Source: Kribbella qitaiheensis
GTDB taxonomy: Bacteria > Actinomycetota > Actinomycetes > Propionibacteriales > Kribbellaceae
Direction of reading: 5' to 3'
DNA: 64,000 nt
Assembly: GCF_014217565.1 (NCBI RefSeq)
Contig: NZ_CP043661.1
Span: forward strand, 7,936,001-8,000,000
Positions 17,123 through 26,060 of the stretch are shown one piece after another. Position 1 is the stretch's first letter. Every line of letters begins with the position of its first letter. The position numbers and the translations under genes are program-made. Under the pieces are notes generated by a model, which saw nothing but the letters and a program-made list of their open reading frames with translations, made no database searches and was not told the DNA's origin.

Positions 17123-18443
17123 TCAGGATTCGCTGATCGAGTGGTCCGTGATGGCGGGCGGGCTCGGACGGGCAGTGACGATCTTGTTCCGGCCGGCCCG
17201 CTTCGCCGTCCTCAGGGCGTTGTCCGCGGCCAGAATCAGCTGGTCCATCGTGCCCGCGACGTCCGGATAGACCGCCGCCCCGAACGACGCCGGAATACCG
17301 GTGATGATCGCCGTCGCATCGACAGCGGTGTCCACCGAAACCGTCAGGGTGGTCAACCGTTCCCGGATCCGCTCGGCGACTTCCAGTACCTCGCCCTCGG
17401 ACGCGCCCGGCAGCAGCACGGCCAGCTCGTCGCCGCCGACCCGCGCGACAAGGTCGCCTTCCCGTACTTCGGCCCGCACGCTCTCGCCGACCGCACGCAG
17501 CGCCCGGTCGCCGGCCGGATGACCGTAGGTGTCGTTGATCTCCTTGAACCGGTCCAGGTCGAGCATCAAGAGCCCGACCGTACTCCGGAGCGACTCGGCC
17601 CGCGCCAGCTCCACCGGCACGGCATGAGCCCAGTGCGACGGTGTTGCGAGGCCGGTCTTCGCATCTGTACCGGCGGCGCGCTGGAACTGTGGCAGCAGCA
17701 GATCGCGGTGCAGCGCGAGCACTGTCACCATCAGGATCGGAACCACCCACGGGTACGACGCCTGCAGGCCCGCCACGGCGACACCGAGCCCGAGCCCAGC
17801 CACCACGACGAGCTGCTCGGACAGGTCACCCAAAGCGTTGCGAGCCGACGTGTCCGGCGCGGCGAGCAGGATCGCAAGGACCACCAGGGCGAAGTTCACC
17901 ATCCACCAACTGATCATCGCGGCTGCCACGAGAGTGAGCGTCCACAGGCCGCTCGGGACACGTGGTTCGGAGACCAGACCACCAGCACGCAGTACGGCGG
18001 CCCGCGGCCGCGCTCGCCAGGATGAAAGTGGACGCCGAGAAGAGCTTGCGGTGGGCGATCGTGCGGCCGTAGACGCGGATCCAGGAGTAGACGTACGAGA
18101 CGGCGATCAGGGCGACGACCAGCGACAGCGGGAGCAACAGCAGGCCGGCGAAGACCCAGAGGCTCTTCAGGTTCGTGTACGGCGAGGTGTTGGCCGCCAT
18201 CTCGCGGCGGCGCTCGATCCCACGGGCCGACTCCAGGTGCAGGATCGAGGCGACCGCGAGCACGGCGAAGGCAGCCCACTCGGTCGGCCGGACGCCGCCG
18301 GAGACGGTCGCTGCCACGGCCGTCGCGGTGATCGCGAAGGCCAGCACGTCCACACCGAGCACATAGCCCAGCGCCGGCGTCGGCAACGACCAGAGCTTCC
18401 AGCGGCGGGGTGGCACCCACCTGCTCCGACCGATCAGAATCAT
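17123..18443 (-). pseudogene. membrane-anchored diguanylate cyclase, split by one frameshift
   Basis: The C-terminal half (17123-17929) has a GGDEF domain: DRFKEINDTYGH, an intact inhibitory I-site RxxD (REGD) five residues before the active loop, and the loop itself as GGDEL rather than GGDEF. The N-terminal half (from ATG 18443) has several hydrophobic segments (ALGYVLGVDVLAFAITATAV, then SLWVFAGLLLLPLSLVVALI) but in another frame. Removing one G at 17996-18003 (minus strand GGGCCGCC) joins them into a 439-aa protein, with hydrophobic sequence continuing smoothly across the join. It would make c-di-GMP at the membrane if intact. Sequencing error is as likely as true inactivation. Confidence 0.8.
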
Positions 18444-18582
18444 GTGGCCTCACACGGATAGACCTGAGCGGTTATTCAGGAATAGTAACCGTCCGTTCAC
18501 GTGAGGTCATCCTGAGGCGCGGGTATTCCATCCCTCGGATGGAAACGAGAGGACCCGGCACCATGTCCACAATGAACACCGG

Positions 18583-18649
18583 CACGAGTGGTTCCACGGC
18601 GTCAACGGGCCGCCCACCAGCGGAAACGAGTGGTTCGCCGGCGTCAACG
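18583..18649 (+). repeat. 25-bp repeat, 42-bp period, encoding an NEWFxGVN-type repeat
   Basis: Two 25-bp units at 18583-18607 and 18625-18649 match at 22 positions. In one frame they read HEWFHGVN-GPPTSG-NEWFAGVN-EW, followed by TGA at 18655. That frame has no ATG, GTG, TTG or CTG start after the upstream stop near 18505, so it is not annotated as a gene. Confidence 0.7.
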
Positions 18650-19012
18650 AATGGTGACCCCCGCTAAATCGCGAAATTCTTTACCTATATTTTACGAAGT
18701 CGGACCCACGGCATTTCCGGCGGCTTCGGAAGTCAATTCCGGAGGCCATTCCGGGGATTTGGGCCGGGCCCTGCCGGGCAAATGCGCAGGCATCTTGCGC
18801 GTTCGATCAAGGCGGTGGTTCGGATGAGAACCGTGAGCACGGTCCGTGCCTGTGCCTCTGCGGTCAGTAATCGCGGTGCGACTCGCTCTGCGAGTGGTCT
18901 GGACCAGCACCCCGATTAGTCTCACCCATTCAATGGTTTGCTCTCGGCGGATCAGTGCCATTTGGGGGTCCCGGTGCTTGTGTACTTGTTCGCCACCTCT
19001 ACCCTGGAACTC

Positions 19013-19058
19013 TCTGGTACCGGGGTCTGGGCGGGGCGGCCCCGACCCCGGTACCAGA
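19013..19058. repeat. 15-bp perfect inverted repeat
   Basis: TCTGGTACCGGGGTC (19013-19027) and GACCCCGGTACCAGA (19044-19058) are exact reverse complements around a GC-rich 16-nt loop. It could be a strong hairpin terminator, a transposon end remnant or a protein-binding site; no neighbouring ORF decides between these. Confidence 0.85.
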
Positions 19059-19159
19059 CTCTTCTTCCCAGGCCCGCCACTTCCCGCATCGCGGAGTCGG
19101 CGGGCCGACGTGCATCTCCCGCTTGGCGGGTTGGCCGCGGACAGCTGTGGCTTCGCCGG

Positions 19160-19238
19160 TTGGCTCACCGGCAGACGGCTCCGGCCTCGCGGCTCGGTTG
19201 GCGCCGTTTGGCTCACCGGCTCCGGCCTCGCGGCTCGG
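19160..19238. repeat. direct repeats upstream of RING-protein gene
   Basis: TTGGCTCACCGGC plus CTCCGGCCTCGCGGCTCGG occurs at 19160-19197 (with a 6-nt insert) and again at 19208-19238. The copies are otherwise identical, suggesting recent slippage or duplication in the leader of the downstream gene. Confidence 0.8.
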
Positions 19239-19386
19239 CTCGTCGGCGTACGGAAACTGTCGGTGGCGGCCGGTAGCGTTCTTCTTGCCAGGGGCGGCTC
19301 CTGGACGTGCTTCCTTCTCCTTCACCAGGCATGTAGCGCGTCCGCTCTCCGCCCCTGGCAGCTCTGTCCAACCGGGGGAGGATTCG

Positions 19387-22197
19387 ATGCCAGACGCGCT
19401 CGCCGCGGTGCTGCTGCGCCGCCGGAGGCTGGTCGATACCACTCGCCTCACCCCACCCGTACGCCGCTCCGCCTGGCAATGGCTGCGGCACCCGTTGACC
19501 ACCCAGGCCGGACTGGTCGCGCTGCAGGGCGACCTGATCCAGCGCGGCTTCCTGCTGTCGGCCACGCTCTACCGGTACTGCGCAGGGCTCAGCCCGCTCG
19601 CGCTCACCGGCTTCGGCCAGACGCTCCTCGACCTGCTCGACACGGAGTCGGGCAAGAACGCCAGCCTCGTGCCACTGTTCCGCGGCTTCCCCGAGAGCGT
19701 CCCCGGCAACACGGAGACCTTCTACATCAACAGGGTCTTCGCGCGCCTGCTCCAAGAGCCACACCAGCCCTGCGTCCTCTGCGGCGAGGTGCGAACCGTC
19801 CACCTCGTCTCACCGTGCTCCCACCTCGTCTGCCGCACCTGCTGGGACGGCTCCGACTTCACCGCCTGCCCCATCTGCCTCCGCCCCCTGGACCCGCACG
19901 ACCCCTTCCTCCACCCACCCCACGACGACCGCGCCACGCACTCGTCGCCTGGGGGAGTGAGTGCGGGCGCGCCAGGCGACTTGAGTGGTTCAGGGCCGTC
20001 GAGTGCGAGTGCGAGTGCGAGTGCGGGTGCGGGTGCGGGTGTGGCGGAGGAGGGCGGTGAGGCGCCCGGCGTACGGCTGCAGCTTCTTGCGCTGGCGCCG
20101 GAAGGTGCTGCGCGGAGTACTGCCGTTGAACTGCTCACGCGTCGTGCTCCGTTGTCGGTCGTGGATCGCGCCGACCTCACAACCCTGCTGATCGACCCCA
20201 CCTGGCTGCCCGACGACATCCCCGTCCGCGAAACCCGCGCGGTCGCGTTGGCCGCGCTCGTCACCGACCATCCCGAGCTCCTCGACCAACTCGCCGAGAC
20301 CGCCACCGACGTCCTGCGCCTCCTCTACGTCCTGATGGGCGGCGACCCCAGCCTCCGCACTCCGCCGGTACGCCGCCTTTCGGCTCCTCGCGTCACCCGC
20401 CGGACGATCCTGGCCCGCCTGAACCGCATCCCTTTCGAGAACCTCGTCGATGACCTGCATCGCCACCCCCGAGCCTGGAAGCGAATCGCCGAGAACCTCC
20501 ACCCCTTCGAACACGCCACCACCTACCCCGCAGCGGCGCTCGCCTTCGCCATCCTCCGCCGCACCCCACTGTCCCCTCCGTCGGACCCAATCGCCGACGG
20601 AGGCCGGACGGGCGAGGTCTCCGGCTCAGGTGGTGCGGGTTTGGCCGTCGGGCGGGGTCCACGTTCAGGCGCCGCGGCCGCTGGTAAGCGTCGGTGGCTG
20701 GATTCCGATAGTCCGGCGGGGCGGGCCGTGTTCGATGAGGCGGTGAGGCATCCGCAGGTGCGGGTCGAGGACGGGCGTTTTGTCGTGAAGACCTTCGCCG
20801 GCAGGCTCGAAGGCGCCTTCGCCGACGGACGACCGGGCCATGCGCTGGACCTTCTCCGGGACCGTCCAGGGGAGTTGGTACGCCGACTCGTCCACCTGGC
20901 GCGGGCCTTGCCGGCCGATGCGCACGGCACGTTGGTCGATGCACTGACGACCGCGGTATCGGACGTTTCACCCGTCGTACTGACTGCCGCGCTCAGCCAA
21001 GTCCGCACGCCACCGGGTGACCTCAGACTGTTCTTCCCGCGAGGCGGAATCACGCGCGTCTGGACCGCCGTCGACGAACGCGAGCCGCTTCCCGCCGGGC
21101 TCGCCGCCGCGCTGTCCGGCGTACTGGTCGGTGAAATGTTGCGCAGGGCAACTGGTCTGCCGGCGATCCGGCGTACCTTCCTCGACGAGGAGCTGGTGCG
21201 GCTGGTCGCTCCTGGTTCGGAGCGGAGTTCGTCGTCGACGTTGCGGCGGATGACGCGGGGGAGCGTGCAGCCGATCCCCGATGACGAATTGCTCAGGCTC
21301 TTCCTGCATTGGGTCGAGCCGCCGGCGCAGCGGGTCGACCTCGATCTCGCCGTCGCGGTGTTCGACGACGAGTGGGCGTTCGTCGGGTTGTGCGATCCGA
21401 CCCGGTTGCGGTTCGACCAGGACGCGATGGTGCACTCCGGCAACTTGACCGCGGCGCCCGGTCCGCGCGGCGCCACGGAGTACGTCGATCTGGATCTGCG
21501 AGCACTTCGCCGCATCGGCGCTCGGTACGTGCTGCCGGTCGTGTTCAGCTTCAACGGCGTGCCGTTCAACGCGCTCGAGCGCGGCTTCATCGGCTTGATG
21601 CGCGATCCGGCGGAGCTGTTCGATCCCGTCGCGGTCGAGGATCGGTTCGACCTGACCGGCTCGGCGAGGATGCTGCTGCCGTTCGGAATCGACCTGCGGA
21701 ACCTGCAGCTGCGCTGGTACGACGTGAACCTCAGCGCCGCTGGCTACGGCAACAGCCTGGTTCGCAACGCCGGCCAGGTCGCCTTGATGGCGGCGACCTT
21801 GGAGGAAGTCCACGGCGCCGGCGATCGCGTCACTCTCTGGGAGGTTTGCTGCTGGCACGCAGCCGCCCGTACTACGGAGGTCGTGGTTCGCTGCGCCGAC
21901 GGCTCCATCGTCGGATACCTCCGCGGCGAGTCAGAAGACGTCACCACCTTCGCCCGGCGCCTGACAGCCCGCCTGGAACCAGACCGCTACTGGGACCTGG
22001 ACGCCGCCACCCGAGCCGACTTCGTCGCGGTCATCACCGGCGACGTCGACCCCAAATCCGGCGCCGACGTCTACGCCCTCCACCCACATCTCCTGGACCC
22101 CGGCAGCGTCCACCTGATCGACGCCCCCCACCTCCTGACCACCCTCACCCCCGACACCAGAGCCCGCCAATCCGTCCAGACCCCCGAGCCCAGATGA
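19387..22197 (+). CDS. RING-finger and TerD-like domain protein (MXAN_6230/SCO0854-type)
   Basis: 936 aa from ATG 19387, which follows GGGGGAGGA. A C3HC4 RING finger is clear: C129, C132, C144, H146, C149, C152, C161, C164. Between about residues 195 and 225 is a low-complexity Ser/Ala/Gly linker. Residues about 650-790 resemble a TerD domain (VDLDLAVAVFDDEW, then MVHSGNLTAAPG and YVDLDLRAL, VVFSFNGVPFNALE). I recall this layout as the MXAN_6230/SCO0854 RING family. RING fingers are rare in bacteria; TerD domains bind calcium and belong to tellurium-resistance or phage-stress systems. No ter genes flank it here. A ubiquitin-ligase-like function is possible but unproven. Confidence 0.88.
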   Translation: MPDALAAVLLRRRRLVDTTRLTPPVRRSAWQWLRHPLTTQAGLVALQGDLIQRGFLLSATLYRYCAGLSPLALTGFGQTLLDLLDTESGKNASLVPLFRGFPESVPGNTETFYINRVFARLLQEPHQPCVLCGEVRTVHLVSPCSHLVCRTCWDGSDFTACPICLRPLDPHDPFLHPPHDDRATHSSPGGVSAGAPGDLSGSGPSSASASASAGAGAGVAEEGGEAPGVRLQLLALAPEGAARSTAVELLTRRAPLSVVDRADLTTLLIDPTWLPDDIPVRETRAVALAALVTDHPELLDQLAETATDVLRLLYVLMGGDPSLRTPPVRRLSAPRVTRRTILARLNRIPFENLVDDLHRHPRAWKRIAENLHPFEHATTYPAAALAFAILRRTPLSPPSDPIADGGRTGEVSGSGGAGLAVGRGPRSGAAAAGKRRWLDSDSPAGRAVFDEAVRHPQVRVEDGRFVVKTFAGRLEGAFADGRPGHALDLLRDRPGELVRRLVHLARALPADAHGTLVDALTTAVSDVSPVVLTAALSQVRTPPGDLRLFFPRGGITRVWTAVDEREPLPAGLAAALSGVLVGEMLRRATGLPAIRRTFLDEELVRLVAPGSERSSSSTLRRMTRGSVQPIPDDELLRLFLHWVEPPAQRVDLDLAVAVFDDEWAFVGLCDPTRLRFDQDAMVHSGNLTAAPGPRGATEYVDLDLRALRRIGARYVLPVVFSFNGVPFNALERGFIGLMRDPAELFDPVAVEDRFDLTGSARMLLPFGIDLRNLQLRWYDVNLSAAGYGNSLVRNAGQVALMAATLEEVHGAGDRVTLWEVCCWHAAARTTEVVVRCADGSIVGYLRGESEDVTTFARRLTARLEPDRYWDLDAATRADFVAVITGDVDPKSGADVYALHPHLLDPGSVHLIDAPHLLTTLTPDTRARQSVQTPEPR

Positions 22198-22352
22198 CCA
22201 CCGCGTCCCGAGCCTCAGCAGCAGATCGTCCGCGGGGCCGCTGAGTGCCGGCCGTTCGGGCGGAGTTTGACATTCGCGTTACGGACCGGCGGTTTTGACG
22301 GGCGTAGTTCCGGACAGCGGAGTACAAAGGAAGTGACGCGAAGGGAGCCACG

Positions 22353-22850
22353 ATGACGTATGACGTGGTGGTACTCATCGAGCGCGAGATGAGTGAGGGC
22401 GACGCACGCCGCGTGGCCGCCCTGCATGCAAAGCGCGACGAAGTGGTGGACTACCACCTGCTCATCTCGAGCCATCCCACCGAGGGAATCGGCGGTCCGA
22501 TGGCCCTGCTGGGGTCCAGTTTCGCCGATGTCACGGGAATGTCCGGCGCCAGTCCCGACCGTACGACGACCGCGACGGCGCTGGCGGACCCGCAGTTCGA
22601 CCTGGCCTCGGTCATCGAACACAGTTCGCGAAGACTTCGCGGCCTGAACGACTGCCGGGTGAACGTCTCGATCACGCACGGCGAGGTCCTGCTCGGCCTG
22701 AAGACCCTGGTCGCCAGCACCAAGAGCGAGGAGGTCGTGGTGGTCGCGTGGCCCGAGACAGTCGCGCGCTTCCTCTGCTCCGACTGGCCCACGCAGGCCC
22801 GAAAAGCCCTCAACGTCCCCCGAATCCGCGTCATCGAACACATAACCTGA
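22353..22850 (+). CDS. hypothetical protein, 165 aa
   Basis: A real gene by its strong ribosome binding site (GAAGGGAGCC before ATG 22353), codon use and clean start MTYDVVVLIEREMSEGDARR. I do not recognise the family. The protein alternates beta-like hydrophobic stretches (VVVLIE, YHLLIS, RVNVSITHG, EEVVVVAWP) with amphipathic helices, which suggests a small alpha/beta fold reminiscent of universal-stress-like proteins. No catalytic motif, signal peptide or membrane segment is seen. It lies alone between the RING protein gene and an AbiEi-like remnant, with a hairpin 20 bp after its stop. Confidence 0.75.
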   Translation: MTYDVVVLIEREMSEGDARRVAALHAKRDEVVDYHLLISSHPTEGIGGPMALLGSSFADVTGMSGASPDRTTTATALADPQFDLASVIEHSSRRLRGLNDCRVNVSITHGEVLLGLKTLVASTKSEEVVVVAWPETVARFLCSDWPTQARKALNVPRIRVIEHIT

Positions 22851-22870
22851 CGCACTGCCGCAAATTTCGT

Positions 22871-22900
22871 CCGCTGGCGCACCCTATAGCCCGCCAGCGG
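22871..22900. terminator. hairpin after 22850
   Basis: CCGCTGGCG / CGCCAGCGG with a 12-nt loop, just downstream of the hypothetical gene and just upstream of GGAGGAAGG, the ribosome binding site of the next ORF. It may act as a terminator or as a leader structure. Confidence 0.5.
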
Positions 22901-22911
22901 AGGAAGGAACT

Positions 22912-23406
22912 GTGTTCGACTCGCTGTCCACAGGCGGCAGATTGTTCGTGCTGCGGGCGGCGAGTGGCGGCATGTTCTTGAGTATGAATGTGAATCTGGC
23001 CGCGAAGGCGGCGAACAGAGGCGGATGGTGCAGCCGGACGGACGCAATAGCCGCTGGATACACCGACGACGAACTCGGCAGGCGGGTCCGGCGGGGCGAG
23101 TGGATGCGGCTGTGGCACGGCGCCTATGCGGACCCAGGGCCTGACGACGCCTCGGGCACTGTCTGGGACCAGGCGATCCGGCGGCACGTTCTGGCCACGA
23201 AGGCGGTTTATCACCGGCTGGCGGGGCGGGCGGTCGTGAGTCACCAGTCGGCCGTCTTGCTGCACGGCATCGAGGTGTCCGACCTCGATCTCAGCCGGGT
23301 TCACTCACCAGGCTGTCCGGTACTGGCCGATCCGGCCGCTAGGTGTGTCTGCACGCTGCTCGCCCTCCCCATCGCACGTTCACAGCAACACTCCCGGGCC
23401 GGATGA
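22912..23406 (+). pseudogene. truncated AbiEi-type antitoxin-domain protein
   Basis: 164 codons from GTG 22912 (GGAGGAAGG upstream); an ATG at 22984 fits the usual family N-terminus better but has no ribosome binding site. The segment from NLAAKAANRGGWCSRTDAIA through RRGEWMRLWHGAYADP to AVVSHQSAVLLHGI is typical of the winged-helix N-terminus of actinobacterial type IV AbiEi-family proteins, which normally run to about 300 aa and end in a nuclease-like domain. Here homology stops near LDLSRVH and the rest is short and unrelated. I regard it as a remnant that has lost its C-terminal domain. Confidence 0.65.
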
Positions 23407-23509
23407 CGGGATCTTCGCCCGCTGACGCGCAATAAGCCTGTCATCGGCCGAACAATCCTCCACCGACCGAATTTCCGACCAGCGGCCGAACCAGCCGCCC
23501 GGGCGTTGG

Positions 23510-24268
23510 TCAGGCGTCGTCGATGAGCGCGCGGAGGTGCGGGCGTTCGTCCGAAGGGACATAAGTGGCGTAGTAGTCGTAGAGGTTCTGGCGGGCGATC
23601 CGGGCGGCGGCGTGGCCGTCGCCGGCGCGGATCGCCTCGACCACCTCCGTGTGATGCTGCAACGACTCGAGCATCAGCGCGCGACTGTTGGCGGCATGCG
23701 CGATCTTGTCCGCGATCAGACTCAGTACGACGCCGCGCACGACCTCGTTGCAGACCTGGATCAGCGAGTTCCGGCTGACCCGGGCGACCGCCTCGTGGAA
23801 CGCCACGTCGGCCTCGCTGAACGCGTCGAAGTCCACCTCGATCGCCGCCCGCATCGCCACCAACGTCTGTTCCATCTCGGCCAGCTGCTCGTCGCTGCGC
23901 AACCGCGAGGCGAGCTGGATCGCGGCGCCGTCCATGATCATCCGGAACCCGATCAGCTCACCGAGACTCAACTCGTCGACCCTCGCGAGCCGAGTCATCT
24001 GCTTGCGCAGCGCGCCCAGTGAGTAGGGCAGGATCTCCGGCCCGTTCGGATCGCCCGGCCGCGACCGCACCACCCCGTTGCTCGCCAGCACCCGAAGCGC
24101 CTCCCGCACGGTGGACCGGCTGACCGCGAACTGGGTGACCAGCTCGCGCTCGCTCGGCAGCCGCTGACCCGGGGAGAGGTCGCCGCGCGCGAGCGCTTCC
24201 TCTATCTGCTCGACGATCCGCTCGTACGCCCGAACCGGCTGCACGGGCTGGAACTGCGCCTTCGCCAT
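23510..24268 (-). CDS. GntR-family regulator, FadR/FCD subfamily
   Basis: 252 aa from ATG 24268, preceded by GAGGTGAT; a TTG 6 nt further upstream is less likely. Residues about 12-75 are the GntR winged helix (ERIVEQIEEALARGDLSPGQ, LPSERELVTQFAVSRSTVRE). Residues 95-235 form the all-helical FCD ligand domain with metal-ligand-like positions in DVAFHEAVA and a later LQHHTEVVEAI. It is divergent from the peptide ABC operon, and a perfect CTGGTC-C-GACCAG palindrome lies in the intergenic region, so control of that operon in response to an organic-acid or amide ligand is likely. Confidence 0.93.
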   Translation of the reverse strand: MAKAQFQPVQPVRAYERIVEQIEEALARGDLSPGQRLPSERELVTQFAVSRSTVREALRVLASNGVVRSRPGDPNGPEILPYSLGALRKQMTRLARVDELSLGELIGFRMIMDGAAIQLASRLRSDEQLAEMEQTLVAMRAAIEVDFDAFSEADVAFHEAVARVSRNSLIQVCNEVVRGVVLSLIADKIAHAANSRALMLESLQHHTEVVEAIRAGDGHAAARIARQNLYDYYATYVPSDERPHLRALIDDA

Positions 24269-24343
24269 CCGCAATCACCTCGGTCGATCGCTTGACAGGT
24301 GCCTGAGTACGGACAAACCTAGTGCTCTATTACAACTTGGTCC

Positions 24344-24358
24344 ACTGGTCCGACCAGT
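24344..24358. promoter_or_regulatory. FadR-type operator
   Basis: ACTGGTCCGACCAGT is a perfect 15-bp palindrome with the TGGTnnnACCA pattern of GntR/FadR-family sites. It lies between the divergent regulator and the ABC operon. Confidence 0.65.
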
Positions 24359-24519
24359 ACGCCGTACGCCGGCCGACCGCGACTCGCGGACTCGGGCACG
24401 CGTTCGGCCGTACGCCGGGCCGCGGACCCGGCGAGCGTTCGGCGATGCGCCGGGCGGGCGACCGGGTTGGCAAGGCATGATCGGGCGGACGGAACAGACG
24501 GCGCACTGGAGGATTTCGC

Positions 24520-26034
24520 GTGAACACGTACCTCACTCGGGCGGTCGCGCTCGCCGGATCAGCCGCACTGCTGCTCGTCGCGGCGTGCTCCGCCGGCTCG
24601 GGCACTAGCACCGGAGGGTCCAGCGCAGGCGCGGAGCAGAAGCTCGCGATCGGCTTGGTCGCCGAGCCTGCCAGCCTCGACTTCACCACCACCGACGGTG
24701 CTGCGATTCCGCAGGCGCTGCTCACCAATGTGTACGAGGGCCTGGTGAAGCAGGACGAGTCGGGCAAGATCGTGGCTGACCTGGCGAAGTCGTGGACGGT
24801 GTCGCCGGATCGCAAGACCTACAAGTTCGAACTCGTCGACAACGCGAAGTTCACCAACGGTGCTGCCTTCACGGCCGCCGATGCGGTGTTCAGCATCAAC
24901 CGCGTGAAGTCCGCGTGGACGACATCGCTCAAGGCCGCGATGGACGTAGTACAGGATGCCAAGGCGGTTTCGCCGACGCAGCTCGAAGTGACCTTGAGCA
25001 AGCCGAGCAACGACTGGCTGTTCCGGATGACCACCCGGATCGGCGCGATGTTCTCCCAGACCGGCATCGACAAGCTCGCCACCGACCCGGTCGGCACCGG
25101 TCCGTACAAGTTCGGCTCGTGGAAGCGCGGCGATTCGATCGTGCTGCAGCGCAACGATGCGTACTGGGGGACCAAGCCGTTCTTCAACCAGGTCACGCTG
25201 AAGTACTTCAAGGACCCGACCGCGCTGAACAACGCGCTGCTCACCGGCACGATCAACGTGATCGGCACGGTGCAGGCGCCCGAGGCGCTCAGCCAGTTCA
25301 GCGGCAACGCGAAGTACCAGGTCATCGAAGGGACGACGAACGGCGAGGTGCTGCTGTCGTTCAACAACTCGCGGCCGGTCTTCAAGGACACCCGCGTTCG
25401 GCAGGCGATCCGGTCGGCGATCGACCACAAGGCCTTGCTGGACACGTGTTTCGCCGGCCGCGGCAAGCTGATCGGCAGCATGGTGCCGCCGACCGACCCG
25501 TGGTACGAGGATCTCAGCCAGGTCGCGCCGTACGACGCCACGAAGGCGAAGGGTCTCCTGCAGGCCTCGGGTGCGGGCGGGACGACGCTGCGGCTCCGGC
25601 TGCCGACGTTGCCCTACGCAACCTCTTGCGGTCAGGTGGTGAAGAGCCAGCTGGAGCAGGTCGGGTTCAAGGTGCAGATCGACCAGCTCGAGTTCCCGGC
25701 CGCGTGGCTGACGTCGGTGTTCAAGAACGCGGACTACGACATGTCGATCATCTCGCACGTCGAGCCGCGGGATCTCGGTGCGGTGTTCAGCCCGAAGTAC
25801 TACACCCGGTACGACGACCCGACGCTGCAGCAGGAACTGGCCGCGGCGGATGCGGGTGACGAGGCGACTCAGGTCACGGAGATGAAGAAGGCCGCGCGCA
25901 GGATCTCCGAACAGGCCGCCGCCGACTGGCTCTTCCTGCTGCCGAACCTGGTGGTCGCGGACAAGAACATCACCGGGCTGCCGGTCAACGCGATCGCCGA
26001 GTCCTTCGACCTGTCCAAACTGGCCCGGTCCTGA
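24520..26034 (+). CDS. peptide-type ABC transporter substrate-binding lipoprotein
   Basis: 504 aa, family 5 solute-binding protein (DppA/OppA type). The GTG start follows CTGGAGGATTTCGC. A lipoprotein signal ends in lipobox LVAAC. Typical features are ALLTNVYEGLVKQDESGKIV near residues 67-86, then LAKSWTVSPDRKTYKFEL, and PVGTGPYKFGSWKRGDSIVL near 190. It captures a peptide or other nitrogen-containing compound outside the membrane for the permeases that follow 26 bp later. Its ligand is not readable, but the downstream amidase, aldehyde dehydrogenase and SDR point to an amide or amino-aldehyde-yielding substrate rather than a plain peptide. Confidence 0.95.
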   Translation: MNTYLTRAVALAGSAALLLVAACSAGSGTSTGGSSAGAEQKLAIGLVAEPASLDFTTTDGAAIPQALLTNVYEGLVKQDESGKIVADLAKSWTVSPDRKTYKFELVDNAKFTNGAAFTAADAVFSINRVKSAWTTSLKAAMDVVQDAKAVSPTQLEVTLSKPSNDWLFRMTTRIGAMFSQTGIDKLATDPVGTGPYKFGSWKRGDSIVLQRNDAYWGTKPFFNQVTLKYFKDPTALNNALLTGTINVIGTVQAPEALSQFSGNAKYQVIEGTTNGEVLLSFNNSRPVFKDTRVRQAIRSAIDHKALLDTCFAGRGKLIGSMVPPTDPWYEDLSQVAPYDATKAKGLLQASGAGGTTLRLRLPTLPYATSCGQVVKSQLEQVGFKVQIDQLEFPAAWLTSVFKNADYDMSIISHVEPRDLGAVFSPKYYTRYDDPTLQQELAAADAGDEATQVTEMKKAARRISEQAAADWLFLLPNLVVADKNITGLPVNAIAESFDLSKLARS

Positions 26035-26060
26035 CCTTCTCCGAGAGGTGAGCTGAGTCG

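Larger units (their letters stand above)
18444..19386. other. long non-coding, repeat-rich interval
   Basis: 943 bp with no convincing gene. It contains a 42-bp-period duplication (18583-18649), a locally AT-rich stretch near 18665-18700, a 15-bp perfect inverted repeat (19013-19058) and direct repeats (19160-19238). Open frames here are long only because of GC content and lack ribosome binding sites. The final 20 bp carry the ribosome binding site of the RING protein gene. Confidence 0.6.

Noticed and set aside
18692..19216. 174-codon leftward ORF in the repeat-rich interval
   Set aside because: No start signal, no recognisable motif, Arg/Pro-rich composition typical of open GC-rich non-coding DNA.
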